A DNA stretch of 64,000 bases from Streptomyces sp. DH12 (lineage in GTDB: Bacteria > Actinomycetota > Actinomycetes > Streptomycetales > Streptomycetaceae), in NCBI RefSeq assembly GCF_020873895.1, contig NZ_JAHWGT010000020.1, forward strand, positions 90,167 through 154,166. Direction: 5' to 3'. Position 1 is the first letter of the stretch, and the number at the start of each line of letters is the position of its first letter. Positions 57,944 to 64,000 of this stretch are shown here, piece by piece. Under the pieces are notes generated by a model. The model had not been told where the DNA came from, did not search any database, and saw only the letters and a list, made by a program, of their open reading frames with translations. A program made the position numbers and the translations under genes.

Positions 57944-58418
57944 CGCGGGGCTCCCGGGGAAGGGGGGTGGGGCGCCCGGCGAGAGGGCCGGCTCCGGCGA
58001 AGGAGCCGGCCGGCGCCCGGCGGAGTGGCCGGCGCCCGGCGCAGGGGCCGCACGCCCGGCGATGGGGCGGGCCCTCGGCGGTGGAGCGGGCACCCCGGCG
58101 GTGGAGCGGGCTCTGGTGAAGGGGCGGGCATCCGACCGGTGGCACGGCGCCGTGCGCCGGCCCGGGCGCCTGTGCCGGTGAACCGGTCGGCGTGCGGCGC
58201 CGTGGTGGTGGGTGGCCCCGTCGCCCGGTGCCCGTTCCCGGTGCGTCCGGGGACCTCCGGGGAAGGGGTCACAAGACCGCACAGTCCGTCCGTCCGCCCC
58301 CTGCCCACCCGTCGACGCAGAGGTCTAAACCAATCGCCGGGAAACCCTTGTCACCCGGGCATCCGACTGGTGAGCTATGGGCCGGGACACATCGGACGCC
58401 CTGGGAATGGGAGATGTC
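57944..58418. other. 475-bp interval with degenerate tandem repeats
   Basis: Bases about 57966-58135 contain imperfect repeats of about 18-20 bp built on GCCCGGCGxxxxGGCCGG, at least six copies. Several frames are open throughout because of the repeats. The acsA promoter should lie in 58300-58400; CACATCGGACGCC precedes it. No gene supported. Confidence 0.6.
57966..58135. repeat. Imperfect minisatellite downstream of SulP-CA
   Basis: Units GCCCGGCGAGAGGGCCGG, GCCCGGCGGAGTGGCCGG, GCCCGGCGCAGGGGCCG and GCCCGGCGATGGGGCGGG can be lined up; later copies are more degenerate (CCCCGGCGGTGGAGCGGG). The unit length changes slightly, so it is not protein-coding. Confidence 0.7.
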
Positions 58419-60389
<1,971 letters not shown>

Positions 60390-60445
60390 CCCGGACGGGA
60401 GCGAGGGTCCCCCGGGAGAACACCGGAGGGCAGCGAAGGCACCGA

Positions 60446-60482
60446 AGGACACCCGGCACACCGTCGCCGGGTGTCCTTTTTG
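60446..60482 (+). terminator. Rho-independent terminator of acsA
   Basis: AGGACACCCGGC (60446-60457) pairs perfectly with GCCGGGTGTCCT (60466-60477), then TTTTT. A textbook intrinsic terminator. Confidence 0.93.
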
Positions 60483-60632
60483 TGCTTAAAGTGAGGATCA
60501 TCGGATAAGTCCTGGCAGCCTCCCTGTAGGGTGGCCGTCGCATCAGAGATGCGACAAGAATCGAATGGGGCGCCGGGAAGTCTGGTCGGCACGTGCTTGC
60601 CATGTCCGCCTACACCCGGAGGTCCCCGCACC

Positions 60633-62075
60633 GTGACCGCGCCTGAGAAGCCCAACCCCAAGGGCACCACCGACACCAGCAGCCCCACCGCTGCCGCCAC
60701 CCGCCGGTTCCTCGGCCGGCTGCCGCTCCCGGAGCGGACGTTCGTCGCGGACACCCTGCGCGCCGAGACCGTCGGCGGCGTCCTCCTCCTGGTGGCCGCC
60801 ATCGCCGCCCTCGTCTGGGCGAACTCCCCCCTCAGCGCCGGCTACGACGCCGTCCGCGACTTCCACATAGGGCCCGGCTCGCTGGGGCTGGACCTCTCCC
60901 TCCAGCACTGGGCCGCCGACGGACTGCTGGCGATCTTCTTCTTCGTCGCCGGCATCGAGCTCAAGCGCGAACTCGTCGCCGGCGAGCTGCGCGACCCGCG
61001 GGCCGCGGCGCTCCCCGTCGTCGCCGCGCTCTGCGGCATGATCGCGCCGGCCCTCGTCTACGTCCTGGTCAACGTCCTGGGCGACGGCTCGCTCGGCGGC
61101 TGGGCCGTCCCCACCGCCACCGACATCGCCTTCGCGCTCGCCGTACTGGCCGTCATCGGCACCTCGCTGCCGTCCGCGCTGCGCGCCTTCCTCCTCACCC
61201 TCGCCGTCGTCGACGACCTCTTCGCCATCCTGATCATCGCGGTGTTCTTCACCAGTGACCTGGACTTCGCGGCGCTGGGCGGCGCCGTCGCCGGGCTCGT
61301 CCTCTTCTGGTTCCTGCTGCGCTCGGGCGTCCGCGGCTGGTACGTGTACGTGCCGCTGGCCCTGGTGATCTGGGCCCTCATGTACAACAGCGGCGTCCAC
61401 GCCACCATCGCCGGCGTCGCCATGGGCCTGATGCTGCGCTGCACGCGCCGCGAGGGCGAGGACCACTCCCCCGGCGAGCACATCGAGCACCTGGTGCGTC
61501 CGCTGTCGGCCGGTTTCGCGGTGCCGATGTTCGCGCTGTTCTCCGCCGGCGTGGCGGTCACCGGCGGCGCCCTGGGCGACGTGTTCACCCGGCCCGAGAC
61601 GCTGGGCGTCGTCCTCGGCCTGGTGGTGGGCAAGACGGTCGGTATCTTCGGCGGCACCTGGCTGACCGCCCGCTTCACCCGCGCCGAGCTGAACGAGGAC
61701 CTCGCCTGGGCCGATGTCTTCGCCGTCGCCGCCCTCGCCGGCATCGGCTTCACCGTGTCGCTGCTCATCGGCGAGCTGGCGTTCGAGGGCGACGCCGTGC
61801 TCACCGACGAGGTGAAGGCCGCCGTCCTCATCGGCTCCCTGATCGCCGCGGTGCTCGCGACCGTCCTGCTGAAGCTCCGCGTGCGCCGCTACCGGGCCCT
61901 GGTCGAGGAGGAGGAGCGCGACGAGGACCTCGACGGCATTCCCGACGTGTACGAGGTGGACGACCCGGAGCACCACCTGCGCCTCGCGGCCATCTACGAG
62001 CGGAAGGCCGCCGAGCACCGCCGCCGGGCCGAAGAAGCGGGGGCAGCGCGCGGGAACGGCGACCGTCCGGCATGA
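60633..62075 (+). CDS. nhaA: NhaA Na+/H+ antiporter
   Basis: A 480-residue protein with 12 transmembrane segments. TATDIAFALAVLAV and VVDDLFAILIIAVFF carry the two essential adjacent aspartates (Asp194-Asp195, equal to the E. coli pair 163-164). FFFVAGIELKRELVAGELRD is another family segment. The last 60 residues are a charged cytoplasmic tail not found in E. coli (EEEERDEDLDGIPDVYEVD). GTG 60633 has GGAGG about nine bases upstream. It exchanges sodium for protons. Confidence 0.92.
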   Translation: MTAPEKPNPKGTTDTSSPTAAATRRFLGRLPLPERTFVADTLRAETVGGVLLLVAAIAALVWANSPLSAGYDAVRDFHIGPGSLGLDLSLQHWAADGLLAIFFFVAGIELKRELVAGELRDPRAAALPVVAALCGMIAPALVYVLVNVLGDGSLGGWAVPTATDIAFALAVLAVIGTSLPSALRAFLLTLAVVDDLFAILIIAVFFTSDLDFAALGGAVAGLVLFWFLLRSGVRGWYVYVPLALVIWALMYNSGVHATIAGVAMGLMLRCTRREGEDHSPGEHIEHLVRPLSAGFAVPMFALFSAGVAVTGGALGDVFTRPETLGVVLGLVVGKTVGIFGGTWLTARFTRAELNEDLAWADVFAVAALAGIGFTVSLLIGELAFEGDAVLTDEVKAAVLIGSLIAAVLATVLLKLRVRRYRALVEEEERDEDLDGIPDVYEVDDPEHHLRLAAIYERKAAEHRRRAEEAGAARGNGDRPA

Positions 62076-62113
62076 TCTGAGGTCGGACCGTACAGGAGAG
62101 AGGGAGCGACACG

Positions 62114-62608
62114 ATGAGCGACCCCGCCGGGAGGACCGGTATCGCCGGGAACGGCGCAGAGCACAGCCTCGGCCAGCTGGTCGCCTCCGCGACCGCCGAG
62201 ATGTCGGCGCTCGTGCACGACGAGATCGCCCTGGCCAAGGCGCAGCTGCGGCAGGACGTCAAGCGGGGCGCCGTCAGCGGCCTGGGTTTCTCGGCGGCCG
62301 GGCTGGTACTGATCTTCTCGCTGCCGATGCTGAGCTTCGCGCTGGCCTACGGCTTCCACGCCTGGACGGACTGGCACCTGTCCCTCTGCTTCCTGCTGTC
62401 CTTCGGCGTGAACGTGGTGGTGGCCGGCCTGCTGGCGCTCGTCGGCGCCACGTTCGCGAAGAAGGCCAAGCGCGGCAAGGGACCGCAGAAGACCGCCGCG
62501 TCCGTGAAGCGGACCGCCGCCGTGCTCCAGAACGTCAAGCCGCACCCGCGGACCGGCCTCCCGCCGGTCCAGGAGAAGGCGGCGGCTGTGGCACGCTCGT
62601 CCGCATGA
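62114..62608 (+). CDS. Phage-holin-family (DUF1469-type) membrane protein
   Basis: A 164-residue protein with an amphipathic N-terminal helix (TAEMSALVHDEIALAKAQLR), two transmembrane helices (about 60-85 and 92-115) and a basic tail. This is the actinobacterial 'putative actinobacterial holin-X' group, present in chromosomes and not phage-derived here. It overlaps the next gene by four bases (ATGA). Function unknown. Confidence 0.82.
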   Translation: MSDPAGRTGIAGNGAEHSLGQLVASATAEMSALVHDEIALAKAQLRQDVKRGAVSGLGFSAAGLVLIFSLPMLSFALAYGFHAWTDWHLSLCFLLSFGVNVVVAGLLALVGATFAKKAKRGKGPQKTAASVKRTAAVLQNVKPHPRTGLPPVQEKAAAVARSSA

Positions 62609-63564
62609 CGGTTCCCGAGAGCAGCGGTACCCCCGCCGGCGCCACCCCCGGCACCCCCGGCAGTCCCGTACGGATCGACGGCCCCTGGACGCACCGTCAC
62701 GTCGCCGCCAACGGGGCTCGCTTCCACATCGCGGAGCTGGGCGACGGCCCGCTCGTCCTGCTCCTGCACGGTTTCCCGCAGTTCTGGTGGACGTGGCGGC
62801 ACCAGCTGACCGCGCTCGCCGACGCCGGGTTCCGGGCCGTGGCCATGGACCTGCGGGGCGTCGGCGGCAGCGACCGCACGCCCCGCGGCTACGATCCGGC
62901 GAACCTCGCCCTCGACATCACGGGCGTGGTGCGGTCCCTGGGCGAGCCCGACGCGGCGCTGGTCGGCCACGACCTGGGCGGCTACCTGGCGTGGACAGCG
63001 GCGGTGATGCGCCCCAAGCTGGTACGCCGCCTGGTGGTCTCGTCGATGCCGCACCCGCGGCGGTGGCGCTCCGCGATGCTCGCCGACCCCGCCCAGACCC
63101 GCGCCGGTTCGTACGTGTGGGGCTTCCAGCGGCCGTGGCTGCCCGAGCGGCGGCTCGTCGCGGACGACGCGGCGCTCGTCGGGCAGCTGATCCGGGACTG
63201 GTCCGGCGCCCGGCTGCCGGACGACGAGGCGGTCGACGTGTACCGGCGGGCGATGACGATCCCGTCGACGGCGCACTGCTCGATCGAGCCGTACCGCTGG
63301 ATGGTCCGCTCGCTGGCGCGCCCCGACGGCCTGCAGTTCAACCGGCGCATGAAGCGCCCGGTCCGGGTGCCGACGCTGCACCTGCACGGCTCCGCCGACC
63401 CGGTGATGCGCACCCGCAGCGCGGCGGGGTCGGGCGAGTACGTCGAGGCCCCGTACCGCTGGCGGCTGTTCGACGGTCTCGGCCATTTCCCGCACGAGGA
63501 GGACCCGTTGGCCTTCTCCTCGGAACTCGTCAACTGGCTGAAGGACCCCGAACCGGACCGCTGA
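62605..63564 (+). CDS. Alpha/beta hydrolase, epoxide-hydrolase-like
   Basis: A 319-residue hydrolase. HGFPQFWWTWRHQL (55-68) forms the oxyanion region, GHDLGG at 121-126 supplies the nucleophile Asp123, and GLGHFPHEE the catalytic His294. Asp nucleophile with HGFP motif points to epoxide hydrolases or haloalkane dehalogenases. It overlaps the previous stop. Substrate unknown. Confidence 0.88.
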   Translation: MTVPESSGTPAGATPGTPGSPVRIDGPWTHRHVAANGARFHIAELGDGPLVLLLHGFPQFWWTWRHQLTALADAGFRAVAMDLRGVGGSDRTPRGYDPANLALDITGVVRSLGEPDAALVGHDLGGYLAWTAAVMRPKLVRRLVVSSMPHPRRWRSAMLADPAQTRAGSYVWGFQRPWLPERRLVADDAALVGQLIRDWSGARLPDDEAVDVYRRAMTIPSTAHCSIEPYRWMVRSLARPDGLQFNRRMKRPVRVPTLHLHGSADPVMRTRSAAGSGEYVEAPYRWRLFDGLGHFPHEEDPLAFSSELVNWLKDPEPDR

Positions 63565-63723
63565 CCTCCGCAGGCCCGGGGGCCGGGGGGCCGGTCCGCC
63601 CGTCGGAAGCCACGGGAGTGCCCGGAAACAGTCGTCCTACGATCGGCCAAATGCCCGCCGCATAGGCCAATTGGCCGTCCGCCAGGCGGTTACCGACCAT
63701 GGGGCCCGGGCACACGTCGGGGT

Positions 63724-63903
63724 ATGGGCTGGACGCACGACCATGTTGACGCCGCACGCAACCGCCGCTCGGCCACCGCGCCGCCTCCCGAGAGGGCCGG
63801 CGGCCCCCGGGACGTGGAGCTGGACGACCGTCTCGGCATCCCGCACATCCTGCGCCGCCGGGCCCGCTGGGTCTCCGCGCGGCTGCGCCACCAGCGCGAC
63901 TGA
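63724..63903 (+). CDS. Small basic protein, possibly real
   Basis: A 59-residue frame MGWTHDHVDAARNRRSATAP ... LDDRLGIPHILRRRARWVSA. Only a weak ribosome site (CGGGG) lies upstream. Codon third positions are GC-rich, as in real genes here. No family recognised. From 63904 to 64000 nothing is seen. Confidence 0.45.
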   Translation: MGWTHDHVDAARNRRSATAPPPERAGGPRDVELDDRLGIPHILRRRARWVSARLRHQRD

Positions 63904-64000
63904 CGGCACCGCGCCGGCCGGGCCCGGCCGCGGTACGGGCCATCCGGCGTGGGTGTGGCGGCGGAGCGGGTTGCCCAGGGGGGTGGGGAGCGTCTGCCCC

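Noticed and set aside
62114-62608. A second prophage remnant because of the holin-family protein
   Set aside because: This family is widespread in actinobacterial chromosomes and no other phage genes are near.

Overview
The window is about 64 kb of high-GC actinobacterial chromosome. A BldG anti-anti-sigma protein, a K+-independent proton pyrophosphatase, a tad/TadE locus, AcsA and NhaA in this order point to Streptomyces. From memory the same order is found near bldG in S. coelicolor (around SCO3545 to SCO3570); that synteny is recalled, not computed. No tRNA, rRNA or CRISPR array was seen.

Layout. (1) 1-11466, host: start of a methyltransferase gene, a secreted lipoprotein, hppA, an RsbW-like kinase (apgA-type) and bldG, all leftward; a rightward MrfA/YprA-type helicase; then a leftward tad block (Rv3654c-like, TadE, DUF4244, two GspF-type membrane proteins and the 3' half of the TadA ATPase gene). 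(2) 11467-48149, an apparently complete temperate siphovirus prophage of 36.7 kb. (3) 48150-64000, host: the 5' half of tadA, a CpaE/Ssd-like ATPase, a HAD phosphatase, a degenerate Fic-like protein, a CooC-like ATPase, a NodB-like lipoprotein, a SulP-carbonic anhydrase fusion, acsA, nhaA, a small holin-family membrane protein and an alpha/beta hydrolase.

The prophage entered tadA inside the codons of the Walker A motif. Joining the two chromosomal sides at a shared TT dinucleotide restores GGTGTGKTT in frame (383 residues). Joining the two phage ends gives an attP whose arms form an imperfect palindrome about the same TT. Phage order: large serine integrase; divergent repressor and Cro-like genes with what look like two mirror-image leaderless promoters; small early genes, a prim-pol, a helicase-like ATPase, an array of eight GTCCCCCC octamers, SSB; a membrane-protein cluster (DUF2637 and others) reminiscent of spd genes of Streptomyces conjugative elements; HNH, terminases, portal, MuF-like, scaffold, capsid, connectors, tail tube, tail chaperones with a GGGAAAC -1 frameshift site, tape measure, minor tail proteins; a PIG-L-type deacetylase; amidase endolysin, holin and two membrane proteins; then a right-end accessory island.

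The accessory island (44366-47938) has a leftward XRE-DUF5753 / DUF6879 / 86-residue set and, across a divergent control region, four very small coupled ORFs leading into a PIMT-like methyltransferase. It is the best candidate for an undescribed small system: it resembles the regulatory and tailoring parts of graspetide clusters but has no ATP-grasp enzyme. Its coupling to a phage that switches off a host pilus-type ATPase is the other notable feature.
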